Shown here: piece after piece, positions 1 through 9,700 of the stretch
Position numbering within the stretch: position 1 is the first letter of the stretch
How the letters are laid out: the number at the start of each line of letters is the position of its first letter
Origin: Carboxylicivirga sp964602515
GTDB taxonomy: Bacteria; Bacteroidota; Bacteroidia; Bacteroidales; Marinilabiliaceae
Length of the DNA stretch: 64,000 nt
Assembly: GCA_964602515.1 (NCBI GenBank)
Contig: CAZRRJ010000003.1
Location: 62,001 to 126,000 of the forward strand
Direction: 5' to 3'
Made by a program: the position numbers and the translations under genes
Notes under the pieces: generated by a model
Databases searched by the model: none
Told to the model about the DNA's origin: nothing
The model's input: the letters and a program-made list of their open reading frames with translations, nothing else

Positions 1-1361
1 AAAATGGTTTCGTTATGTGCATTAGGCCCTGTAACAAATACCTTCTTATATTGTCCTTTCTGCAGTGGCAATAAACGGCCTTCATTTTTCAGGAGAACAA
101 TTGATTTTTGTGCGGCTTCCAGGGCTGTTTGCTGATGTGCTTCGTTAAATAAAACTGCTTCAGTTTGTGCTTCACTGGCATATGGGTTTTCAAATAAACC
201 CAAACGGAATTTTGCTTCCAGCAGTCGTCGAAGGCTTTCATTTATACGCTCTTCTGTCAGGCGGTTTTGTTGCACTAACTCCACAATGGGTTCCAAAAAA
301 CCGGGGCCATGCATATGCATATCCATACCGGCTTTCACCGTTTGATAACAAGCCTCTGTTTGGTTTTCTGCAACGAAATGACGGGTTGCCAGTCGCTCAA
401 TATCCATCCAGTCGCTCACAATAAAACCTTCAAAACCCAACTCGTTGCGCAATACATCAGTCATCATCCACTCATCGGCATGACAGGCAATACCGTTTAA
501 CTCATTATGTGCCGTCATAACTGAAAAAACGCCGGCATCAACCGCTGCTTTATAAGGTGGTAAAAACACCTCTCGGATAGTTCTTTCTGATAAATCGGTA
601 GGTGCACCATTGAGGCCATTGACCGATTCGCTTCCGGCAATCAGGTGTTTGGCACAGGCTATCACATTAAAGCTATCCGGGTGTGTTGTATTTTGTAATC
701 CTTTAATCATGGCAACACCCATCTCGGCTACCAGGAAAGGATCTTCCCCAAAGGTTTCGCCAACGCGTCCCCAGCGGGCTTCACGCGCCACATCCACATT
801 TGGTGTAAATGTCCAGGCAGCACCTGTGGCACGCATCTCTTTTGCTGTTTCCACCGACATTTTCTTAACCAATGCCGTATCCCAGGTACTGGCCAGTCCA
901 ATAGGTGTTGGATATACAGTTGCTCCATTTACCAAAGCTGTTCCGTGGATGGCATCAATACCTATTAATAATGGTATTTTCAATCGGCTTTTCTGTGCCA
1001 GTGACTGCAGGTAGTTGGCCTCTTTAACATCAACCACATGTAAAAATGAACCTATTAAGCCTTGCTCCACCAAACGCTCCACATCACTGGAGTGTAAATT
1101 TGGATAAAAGCCCTGTGCGTCGCTTTTCTCCATATCTTCTTTGCTTAAATCTTTTTCGGCCTGTCGCATATGCTCCAGACCAACATACTGGCACATTTGC
1201 GCTACTTTTTCTTCCAGCGTCATGCGCTTAAGCAAATCTTCAACACGCTCAGGTACTGGTGCGGCAGCATCTAAATAAAGTGGCTCTGTTTTCGTTTGGT
1301 TGTGACACCCCGCTAGGGATATCACCAATAATAAGACTAATATATGGTACAATTTAAACAT
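1..1361 (-). CDS. Glycoside hydrolase family 3 (beta-glucosidase/xylosidase-like) lipoprotein, 3' end outside window
   Basis: An open frame of 453 codons runs from ATG at 1361 off the left edge of the window. The N-terminus is a lipoprotein signal ending in SLAGC (Cys19), so the enzyme is probably anchored in the periplasm or outer membrane. The GH3 N-terminal barrel is clear. It contains RMTLEEKVAQM near residue 46, the substrate-binding KHL segment, and GFIVSDWMDI with the expected catalytic nucleophile Asp317. After it comes the start of the second GH3 domain (KSIVLLKNEGRLLPL). GH3 enzymes remove terminal beta-linked sugars from oligosaccharides. The gene lies 126 nt downstream of the SusD gene on the same strand, so it is probably the last known member of the susC-susD-GH3 unit and would act on imported oligosaccharides. 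The exact sugar specificity cannot be read from the sequence. Confidence 0.93.
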   Translation of the reverse strand, partial: MFKLYHILVLLLVISLAGCHNQTKTEPLYLDAAAPVPERVEDLLKRMTLEEKVAQMCQYVGLEHMRQAEKDLSKEDMEKSDAQGFYPNLHSSDVERLVEQGLIGSFLHVVDVKEANYLQSLAQKSRLKIPLLIGIDAIHGTALVNGATVYPTPIGLASTWDTALVKKMSVETAKEMRATGAAWTFTPNVDVAREARWGRVGETFGEDPFLVAEMGVAMIKGLQNTTHPDSFNVIACAKHLIAGSESVNGLNGAPTDLSERTIREVFLPPYKAAVDAGVFSVMTAHNELNGIACHADEWMMTDVLRNELGFEGFIVSDWMDIERLATRHFVAENQTEACYQTVKAGMDMHMHGPGFLEPIVELVQQNRLTEERINESLRRLLEAKFRLGLFENPYASEAQTEAVLFNEAHQQTALEAAQKSIVLLKNEGRLLPLQKGQYKKVFVTGPNAHNETI

Positions 1362-1487
1362 GTTCTTTCCTTTTTACAGTTGTGACCGGGCCAGGTTGTA
1401 AGAGATTTCAACCAAAGTGACCAGTTTAGAGATAGTCACTTCGGTTCATCTCAAATGGTATTTATTTATAGGACTTTAACGCTAATG

Positions 1488-3044
1488 TTAATAGCCCGGA
1501 TTTTGGTCTGCCGCACTAATATTTGGATTAGCAGTGATTTCAGATTGTGGTACAGGCATCAGCATATTCCGTGAATTATCAGGTAATTCGATATCACGCT
1601 GTACACTGAAATCATAGCCAGGATGATTATTGTGAACATCCACCACATTGGTTTTGAAATACTCGTAACCACGGCGACGATCATTGAACCACTCATGTCC
1701 TTCACCCAGCAATTCATAACGGTACTCCATCATGATAGCTGCTCTGAATTCCTCCTGTGTCATACCTGTCCAATCTGCCGGTTCGGATGCAACCACATCA
1801 GCCGAAACACGAGCCCTCGCCAATACTTCATTGACATAGGCATAAGCGTTATCCGGACCATTCAACTCATTTTCAATCTCGGCCAACATTAGCAATAAAT
1901 CGGCATACCTGAACGGTACAAAGTTCATGTTAGTGTTGTAATTCATCTTAGTATGATCATTGATGAAATACTTATTCAACCATGGGTAACTCTTATCCTT
2001 GTTATTACGCTTTGTAAAAAACGGATATGATTTAATAAGCTGAGTTGTACCTTTGGCTGAATATTTAGTCCATTCTGACCTAAAGGTAGCCCCTACCCTT
2101 GGGTCATCCGGATATTTACCAACATGCAAATCGTAACACTCAATATTTGGCTTGATTCGTCCCCAAACTGAAAGTCCGGCATTACCATTTGAAGCAGTAA
2201 ACAACTGGTACAAACGCAAGGTATTTTCTTCGTTACCCATAATCTCAAATACAGATTCCGAGGTAATATTGCTGGTTGTTTCATTCCAAAGTGTGCGATA
2301 ATCCGATACTAACGAATACTTACCATATACTTTAATCGCCTCATCATATGCCTTTTGCCAGTAATCCGTTTCTCCAGCTGTTTTATTGCCTGCCAATGTC
2401 ATGTATACTTTAGCCAGTAGCATATTGGCCGCAGGAGCTGCAGGACGCCCATCATATTGAGAATCCTTATCCTTTAGTAGTGAAGCTGCCATTTCAAAAT
2501 CCGTGATTACTTGTCTATAAACATCATCACTACTGGCCCTTGGCTGGTTAATGGTTTCAAAAGTTACCGTTTTTGTGATCAGTGGCACACCACCATAAAT
2601 GCGCACCAGGTTAAAGTATGTCAATCCTCTAAGAAAATAAGCCTGACCCAAAATATTATTCTGCTCATCCACATCGGCCAGCTCAACAAGCGACAGATTA
2701 TCAATAATGTCGTTGGCACGTGCAATTACTCTGTATGACGACTTCCAAACATTCTCAACAAAATTGAGTGATGGGGTCTGTTGAAAAATCAGAATATCAT
2801 TTAAGCTGGCATCACGGTTGGATGTGTATAAGCCTGATGAAAAATAAGTCAGATGCATAAAGTCGGCACCGTAGTAGTTAAAGTCGGCTATTGCAGAGTA
2901 GCAACCATTAAGCACGGTATTAGCACCTTCCACACTACTAAACAGATTGTCAGCAGCTGGAAATTTAGGTTCTTCTTCCATGGTGCAGGCGTTCCATGTC
3001 ATTAAGAAGGATAATAATGTATATATGATATAATTACGTTTCAT
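1488..3044 (-). CDS. SusD/RagB family glycan-binding outer-membrane lipoprotein
   Basis: A protein of 518 residues. The signal peptide ends in a lipobox-like WNAC (Cys20), followed by the acidic stretch TMEEEP, which fits a Bacteroidota surface-export signal. The body has the SusD layout: a helical TPR-like N-terminal part (ARANDIIDNLSL and GQAYFLRGLTYFNLVRIYGG) and a C-terminal part with RYADLLLMLAEIEN and EYRYELLGEGHEWFNDRRRG. SusD proteins bind glycan at the cell surface and form the lid of the SusC transporter. It follows the SusC gene by 18 nt on the same strand, the usual SusC-SusD order. The ATG at 3044 is the only good start. Confidence 0.96.
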   Translation of the reverse strand: MKRNYIIYTLLSFLMTWNACTMEEEPKFPAADNLFSSVEGANTVLNGCYSAIADFNYYGADFMHLTYFSSGLYTSNRDASLNDILIFQQTPSLNFVENVWKSSYRVIARANDIIDNLSLVELADVDEQNNILGQAYFLRGLTYFNLVRIYGGVPLITKTVTFETINQPRASSDDVYRQVITDFEMAASLLKDKDSQYDGRPAAPAANMLLAKVYMTLAGNKTAGETDYWQKAYDEAIKVYGKYSLVSDYRTLWNETTSNITSESVFEIMGNEENTLRLYQLFTASNGNAGLSVWGRIKPNIECYDLHVGKYPDDPRVGATFRSEWTKYSAKGTTQLIKSYPFFTKRNNKDKSYPWLNKYFINDHTKMNYNTNMNFVPFRYADLLLMLAEIENELNGPDNAYAYVNEVLARARVSADVVASEPADWTGMTQEEFRAAIMMEYRYELLGEGHEWFNDRRRGYEYFKTNVVDVHNNHPGYDFSVQRDIELPDNSRNMLMPVPQSEITANPNISAADQNPGY

Positions 3045-3062
3045 TTTTCTAAGTTTTCCTGG

Positions 3063-6000
3063 TTAGAAAGTAATGTTCATTCCAATTAGATATGTCTGTA
3101 CATCAGGTGTTCCAATCCAGTCAACACCCATAATACTTCCATCGTTCAGGAAGCTGGTAATTTGCGGATTATACCCACTGTAATTGGTAATTGTAAACAG
3201 GTTACGGCAAGAGCCATAAATATGCAGGTTACTTACAACATTTGTCCAACCAACCGGAATATCATAACCCAATGTCAGGTTATTCAGGCGGAAGTAACTG
3301 CCATCCTCCACAATTCTGTCTGATAAATACTCATTGTAGGCATACCCAAGACGTGGATACGTGTTGGATGGAGCATCAACGCGCCAGGCCTGCTCATAAG
3401 TTTCCGTCAGGATGTTTTTACTATTACCTTCGGCATAGGCTAATTCCATATTATAGCCATTAATAATATCATTGCCATACACACCATCAAATAAGGCGCT
3501 CAATGTTAATCGCTTGTACCTCACATTCAGGCTAAAGCCATAAGTAAAATCCGGGTTGGGATTACCAATCAGTGTCTTATCCATATCATCAATGTTGCCA
3601 TCTCCGTTCTGGTCTACAAAAATCACGTCACCAGCCTGGTTAGGGTTACCGTTAAAGGTTGCTCCTCCAGCTGCAGCTGTCTCATCCTGGTAGATACCAT
3701 TGGTTTGCCATCCCCAGAACATACCAATCGGTTGTTCTTCCATAAAAATGTTGGCTGGCTGTTTAAAGTAGGTGCCTGTTGAAACACTATTTCCGAAATA
3801 GAATACCTCAGGCGACTCTTTACCGTTAATCCACACATTGGTTGGTGCCAGTCCCAAATTCTTCACTTTATTGCGGTTCAAAGAAAAGTTGGCTCCCAAA
3901 TCAATGCTCAGGTCTTTCTTGTTTAATACTAATCCGTCAACGGTGAATTCAATACCCTTGTTTTCAATCGCACCACGGTTGATAAACATATTTGCAAAAC
4001 CATTGGATGGACCCAATTCAATTTCCTGCAATAAATCTTCTGTGTTTTTGTAGTACACATCAACAGTTGCATTTAATCGTCCTTTAAAAAAGCCTAAATC
4101 AATACCGGCATTGTACTGCTCCGTTGTTTCCCAAGTCAAATTTGGGTTTGGTATGCGAGCAGGCACATTACCTACAACAGTTGAGTTTGTCGCATTCGCA
4201 TAATAGGCTGTATTGTAGGTACCAAGCGTTTGGTATGGTGAGATTGCCTGGTTACCAGTCATTCCCCATCCCACTCTAAGTTTCAGGTTGTGAAAAACAT
4301 CTAAATCTTTAATAAATGGTTCTTCCATCACACGCCATGCAAAAGCTGCTGCCGGATAGTATCCCCACTGGTTACCCGGACGGAATTTTGAAGACTGGTC
4401 GGCTCGGAAACTGGCTGTTAACACATAACGGTCTTTGTATGAATAGTTCACTCGGCCTAATGCTGAAAAAATAGCTTCTTCAGCCATAAGAATACTAAAT
4501 GGACGATAAATTGTTTGTCCGGCTTGTGGATAATCAGCTCTCAGGCTCTTATCGGGGAAGTTGGCCACTTCGTATACTTTATTTTGCGTATCTACACCAT
4601 CGTAAGTCACACCTGCTACTGCATTAATATTATGCACCTTGTTAAAACGACGGTTGTACATCAACAGGTTATCAACAACATAGGCGTAACGATCGAGGTA
4701 CGAGTAGTTAGCCAAACCATTTTCTTTCTGTCCTACAAAAACACCTGTATCATAAAACTTACTGCGGTCTTTCTTACGGTAATCCAGTCCTGTATTAATT
4801 TTATACTTCAAACCTTTCATTATTTGGTAGGTGAATGCTACCGTTGAATTGATGCGTAATTCTTTTGTTTTATCATCAAAATCGGTCAACCAGGCGTATG
4901 GATTAGAAATATCTAAATCCAAATCATCTTCATTAAGCTCTCCAATAAGCGGACGATAGCCCAAAACCTGCTTTGTAAAACTTCGGTTACCTCCTGATTT
5001 GCTACCTGCCTGTGCAAATGTACCGTCCTGATACATCATACTCACACGAGTATCCATCTTCAGGCGATCGCTAATGTCGCGTGTGAGGTTTAAACGTAAA
5101 TCACCGCGTTTGATACGAGTTGTTTCAACAATACCTTTTTGATCAGAAAAGCCTGCCGAGAAATAGTAGTTGCCTTTCTCTGAACCACCCCTGATATCCA
5201 TGCCTTCGTTGTGGCTTAAACTCATCTCGTACACTTCATCCTGCCAGTTAACCTGGTCGTAAAGACCTCCAACAACTGGTTGGTCATTTTGATCATATGT
5301 GAGGGCATATACCTGGTTGCCTTCAATATGGTAGCGAGGCTTGTTACCCGATAGTTCTTCAAACTCATTCTGATAATTAGCAAAACCAACGCCATCCAAT
5401 ACATCAATGTCTTTATAAATGACATTCCATTCAGCCGTTCCATATGCCGATACTGTTGCTTTACCTTTTTTACCAGCTCCACTCTTGGTAGTAATCATTA
5501 CCACACCATTGGCACCACGTGAACCATAAATAGCCGTTGCTGAAGCATCTTTAAGCACCTCTACTTTTTCAATATCACGCGGATTAAGCCCGGTTAATCC
5601 ATTTTGCTGCGCCTGTATCTCATTGGCATCAGTTGATGGATCACTTACCTCTGTTCCGGCAGTACTAATAATAACACCATCAACCACATACAAAGGTTCA
5701 TTATTTCCTCTTAAACTGTTTGTTCCTCTTATTCGTACACTTACAGCTCCACCGGGACTTCCGGCATTACCTACTACCTGAAGACCTGAAGCTCTCCCCT
5801 GTAACAACATATCTACTGAAGGATACTGTCTTGCCACTTCATCACGCGCCTTAACTGATGCTATTGAGCCAGTTACATCACTCTTTCGCATCTCACCATA
5901 ACCAACCACTACAACTTCATCCAGGTCAGTTACATCTTCCTGCATCACTACATTAATAATACTTTTACCACTTGCTTCAATTTCCTGCGTTTTAAACCCG

Positions 6001-6224
6001 ATAAAGGAATAAACAAGAACACTCCCATCATTTTGAATAGCTAACGAATAATTACCATCCATATCGGTAATTGAACCGGTAGTTGTTCCCTTAATAATGA
6101 TAGAAACACCGGGTAAAGCTTCTCCATTGGTGTCGGTGACTTTACCTGTTATCTGTTGCCCATTTTGACCAAAACTGATAACAGATATGAATAAGACCAT
6201 TAAGCCTAACATCAATTTTTTCAT
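3063..6224 (-). CDS. SusC/RagA family TonB-dependent transporter (first PUL)
   Basis: A SusC-type outer-membrane transporter of about 1053 residues from the ATG at 6224. An upstream in-frame TTG at 6242 would add six residues (MKKSKQ), but the ATG gives a cleaner signal peptide (MKKLMLGLMVLFISVISFGQ). Next comes a carboxypeptidase-regulatory-like domain (GKVTDTNGEALPGVSIIIKG), then the TonB box and plug region (EVVVVGYGEMRKSDVTGSIA; NNEPLYVVDGV; VLKDASATAIYGSRGANGVV), and a long barrel ending in an aromatic-rich strand (YLIGMNITF). SusC proteins import oligosaccharides in a TonB-dependent way. The gene is divergent from the HTCS gene. It has a leader of roughly 120 nt preceded by a paired GAACGAT-type operator. 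Confidence 0.96.
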   Translation of the reverse strand: MKKLMLGLMVLFISVISFGQNGQQITGKVTDTNGEALPGVSIIIKGTTTGSITDMDGNYSLAIQNDGSVLVYSFIGFKTQEIEASGKSIINVVMQEDVTDLDEVVVVGYGEMRKSDVTGSIASVKARDEVARQYPSVDMLLQGRASGLQVVGNAGSPGGAVSVRIRGTNSLRGNNEPLYVVDGVIISTAGTEVSDPSTDANEIQAQQNGLTGLNPRDIEKVEVLKDASATAIYGSRGANGVVMITTKSGAGKKGKATVSAYGTAEWNVIYKDIDVLDGVGFANYQNEFEELSGNKPRYHIEGNQVYALTYDQNDQPVVGGLYDQVNWQDEVYEMSLSHNEGMDIRGGSEKGNYYFSAGFSDQKGIVETTRIKRGDLRLNLTRDISDRLKMDTRVSMMYQDGTFAQAGSKSGGNRSFTKQVLGYRPLIGELNEDDLDLDISNPYAWLTDFDDKTKELRINSTVAFTYQIMKGLKYKINTGLDYRKKDRSKFYDTGVFVGQKENGLANYSYLDRYAYVVDNLLMYNRRFNKVHNINAVAGVTYDGVDTQNKVYEVANFPDKSLRADYPQAGQTIYRPFSILMAEEAIFSALGRVNYSYKDRYVLTASFRADQSSKFRPGNQWGYYPAAAFAWRVMEEPFIKDLDVFHNLKLRVGWGMTGNQAISPYQTLGTYNTAYYANATNSTVVGNVPARIPNPNLTWETTEQYNAGIDLGFFKGRLNATVDVYYKNTEDLLQEIELGPSNGFANMFINRGAIENKGIEFTVDGLVLNKKDLSIDLGANFSLNRNKVKNLGLAPTNVWINGKESPEVFYFGNSVSTGTYFKQPANIFMEEQPIGMFWGWQTNGIYQDETAAAGGATFNGNPNQAGDVIFVDQNGDGNIDDMDKTLIGNPNPDFTYGFSLNVRYKRLTLSALFDGVYGNDIINGYNMELAYAEGNSKNILTETYEQAWRVDAPSNTYPRLGYAYNEYLSDRIVEDGSYFRLNNLTLGYDIPVGWTNVVSNLHIYGSCRNLFTITNYSGYNPQITSFLNDGSIMGVDWIGTPDVQTYLIGMNITF

Positions 6225-6352
6225 CTGCTTAGATTTTTTCAAAGGTCAGCTGAAACTATCCGACAAACAGCAATAGTGTAATAATAGCTATGCTCTATTA
6301 AAGGTCATCGGCTTGTTTCAAAACCTGGATTTTTGATACAATAATTACACTA

Positions 6353-6419
6353 CAATGTTACTGACCGATATAGCGATACAAGATATAGAAATCGTTCCCA
6401 AAGGGTAGAGATATGGTTC
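6353..6419 (-). promoter_or_regulatory. Probable HTCS operator and promoter of susC (site D)
   Basis: Read on the minus strand, GAACCATATCTCTACC begins at 6419 and GAACGATTTCTATATC at 6397, a direct repeat with a 22-bp period, about two helical turns. A -7-like box TAACATTG (one mismatch from TAnnTTTG) starts at 6360, 37 nt after the start of the second repeat. The same 37-nt distance is found at two other sites in this window (33413-33479 and 33491-33557). A paired direct repeat next to the promoter is what an AraC-type activator domain, such as that of the adjacent HTCS, would be expected to bind. The assignment to the HTCS is inference. Confidence 0.6.
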
Positions 6420-6587
6420 TGTTTTTTTATTTCTCCGGCACAACGGCACAGTAAGCCTTTCAAATTAAGCTGTTATACACCTAGCTCACTCACCCAAGCA
6501 ACCTATTGCAGGCTCCAAAAGCTTCTGCAAAGCTCTTAGTCCGGTCTTCTTACCACAGGCTCCTAACAGTGTAAGATGCTACGTTGT

Positions 6588-6626
6588 GAACGATTTATAC
6601 TACCTCTGCGAATCATTTGTACTACC
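6588..6626 (+). promoter_or_regulatory. GAACGAT-type paired direct repeat upstream of the HTCS gene (site A)
   Basis: GAACGATTTATACTACC (6588) and GAATCATTTGTACTACC (6610) form a direct repeat with the same 22-bp period and sequence as the other three sites. It points toward the HTCS gene, whose ATG is 106 nt downstream. Unlike the other sites there is no -7-like box 37 nt after the second repeat. It may therefore serve autoregulation, or act as an upstream element for the divergent susC promoter. Confidence 0.5.
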
Positions 6627-6684
6627 CAACTCTTCTTTCTTTATCTACAGCAGTAGTAAAGGCTTTATAGCTGCTTTAATTGCT

Positions 6685-6692
6685 TATATTTG
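6685..6692 (+). promoter_or_regulatory. Candidate -7 promoter box of the HTCS gene
   Basis: TATATTTG matches the Bacteroidota -7 consensus TAnnTTTG exactly and lies about 40 nt before the HTCS start codon. I do not see a convincing -33 TTG at the usual distance, so confidence is modest. Confidence 0.35.
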
Positions 6693-6732
6693 ATCTGTCA
6701 ATTAGGAAAAAAGCCTATTAATGTAAGCATCC

Positions 6733-9700
6733 ATGCATTTATTAAAGCGCATCTTATTTATCAGCATACTTCTGTTTTATGTATATTCAGCTCCTGTACG
6801 GGCACAATTTAATTACAGCTTTCAGCAGTTGTCGGTTGATGAGGGACTGAAAAACAGCCGGGTTGTTTCTGTTGTTCAGGATAAAGAAGGCTTTATGTGG
6901 CTGGCTACTCATAACGGGCTTGATAAATTTAACGGGGCCGATATCAAGCACTATTCACTTTCCTCTCCTGATGGCCTGTTCTCCAATGATGACATCATTA
7001 ACTGCCTGGTTTTATCTGATAAATATGATATTTTATGCGGTACTAAAAACGGCAATTTGTATGCCTACGATCGTAAAAAAGATAGTTATTATAAAGTACT
7101 GCCATTTGAGCATAGTGATGCCTTATTCAATATTTATGCTATCCTATCGGAAAATGAAGAAAGTATATGGATTGGTACAACAGGTGGTTTGTATCACTTT
7201 GACACCAATACTTCCAAAATATCGGCCGTTGAACAAATTACTCAGGGTGTAAACGAAATAACCCCCTGTAATAAAGAACATTTATGGATTGCCACTACCA
7301 AAGGATTATACCTGCTTAATAAGGCATCCAGAACAATTGTAGACATTAAATCGGAAACGACTCTAAGCGCAAAGCTGAATGACCTAGACATAATGGCCTT
7401 ACACCAGGAGCAGGATACGCTGTTAATTGGCACACGCAATTCGCAAATCTTCAAATGCCAGTTGAAAGGGCATGAACTAATTTTATTGGCCAGTCAGGCC
7501 TTTGGCAACACTGAAAAAAATTACCCGGTAACAGATATTATCCTTACTCCAGACCAGCAACACTATGCTGTAGCATTAGATGGGGTAGGCCTGTATATTA
7601 CTGATAAGGCATTAACTATTGAGGAAACATACATATCCGATGACGATAACCTTAACTCCCTTTCATCGAACGGGGTTTATGAGCTCTATTACAGCCATGA
7701 TAATATTCTTTGGGTGGCCACTTACGGTGGTGGTATTAATATTGCTGACCCAAATAAAAAGCAGTTTTATATAGCGCAGCACATCCCACACATTTACAAT
7801 AGTTTGCGCAATAATGTGGTTAATGCTATTGTGGAACATGAGGACCAGCTGTGGTTTGGTACAAAGACGGGCATTAGTGTTTATCGTCCGCAACAATCGA
7901 AATGGAAATGGAAACACATACCTGCACTAAAAAAGACAGTTGAAAAACCTTTTCATGTAATGTCGATGTGTAAGGGTATGGACGAGTCTATCTGGATAGC
8001 ATCCTATGGGCGCGGACTTATAAAAATTAATCCGGAAACGGGTAAAAGACAGACTATCCATAAAACATCGCCCGGTTCCTATCAAACACAAACCAACTAC
8101 CTGTACCAGGTGATGTGCGATAGCGAGGGGCGTATATGGACAGGTGGTATCTGGGGTGGTATAAGCATAATTGATGAGCAACAACAGGGCTCTTATATGG
8201 TTAACATCAGTAATGTACGCGCTTTGTGCGAATACAACGATAAGGTACTAATCGGCACCTTGTTTGGCTTGTTTATAGTTGATAAAGAAACACTTGAAGT
8301 CAGCCGCCCCACCAACAGCCTGTTGCTTAAAAGCCGTATTATTTGTATGAATGTACATCCAAGCACCGGTAACCTGTTTCTAGGAACCGATGTATATGGA
8401 TTGCTGGAATGGGATATGACTGCCAATACCCTTGAACAGTATGATGACACTAACCTGCCATCGAGCTACATACGCAGTGTATTGTGGGACAAGCAAGCGC
8501 GCATGTGGGTCAGTTCAACTGGCGGACTCTCTGTTTTAAATGATTCAACGCGGGTATTTGATAACTATAACATCAGCGACGGCTTGGCCAACACCGAGTT
8601 TTCGGAGAATGCGGCCTGTTTGCACTCCTCGGGGCAAATGATATTTGGCGGACCTAAAGGCATATCGTGGTTTTACCCGGAACAGATCACCAAATCGGCA
8701 CAGGTAACTACACCACTCATAACCAATGTAAACCTGTTTGGCCAACAGCTACAGATACAAGCTGATGGTCTGCTAAGCGAGAATATTAATTCTCAGCGAA
8801 CTTTGGAATTAGAACACGACCAAAACTCATTGAGCTTTGAATTTGGCGCTATTTGCTACACCAACCCGCAAAAGGTAAGCTACAAATGGACGCTTGAAGG
8901 CTTTGAAGAGCAATGGAACGGCCCAACATCCGTGCGGGAGGCCATCTACTCTAAGCTGCCACATGGCAATTACACGCTTAAGGTAATGGTAACTAACGAC
9001 GATGGCGTGTGGCAACCAGAGGTAAAGACCATGCAGATTAGCATAGCGCCTCCATTCTGGAAAACCCCACTGGCCTATGTGCTTTATGGTATTATCCTGG
9101 TAGGTCTGATACTGCTTAATATGCACTATTACCATATTATTATACAGGAGCGCCATGCCTCGGAGAAACAGCAGTTTTTTATTTCCATTGCCCATGATTT
9201 ACGCACCCCTCTTTCGCTTATAAAACTACCGGTAGAAAAAATGGTGGACGAAGGTGGCAAAAGCGAATCGGAGAAACGCAACCTGAACCTGGTAAAGCGC
9301 AATGTCGACCGCCTGACCAACCTGGTAAACCAGCTGCTGGACTTTCAGAAAGCTGACCTGCAGAAGATGCAGTTACAGGTGGAGGAAACAGACCTTGGTG
9401 AGTTTATTACAGAGCGACTGGAATCCTTTGCTCCGCTGGCCACTGAGAAACAGATTGAGGTGAATGCCTCGCTGGATGAGAATGCTACTGCCCTTTGGCT
9501 CGACCGTAGTAAGATGGAAAAGGTAATGTTCAACCTCTTGTCAAATGCGTTCAAGTACACCTCAACAGGTGGCCGTATTGAGGTTGTCACAGAAGTGAGT
9601 GGTAAGTACGCCATTATCCATGTGAAAGACACGGGTGAAGGTATCCCCACCAACCAACAGAAGAATATCTTCCAGCGCTACTACCGGGCTACCAATGCCA

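Noticed and set aside
167..1231. Plus-strand ORFs near the left edge
   Set aside because: The minus strand encodes an unmistakable GH3 protein through the whole stretch.
6243..6732. A tRNA or small RNA gene in the divergent region
   Set aside because: I found no cloverleaf or stable conserved fold. The notable sequences there are the paired operator repeats.
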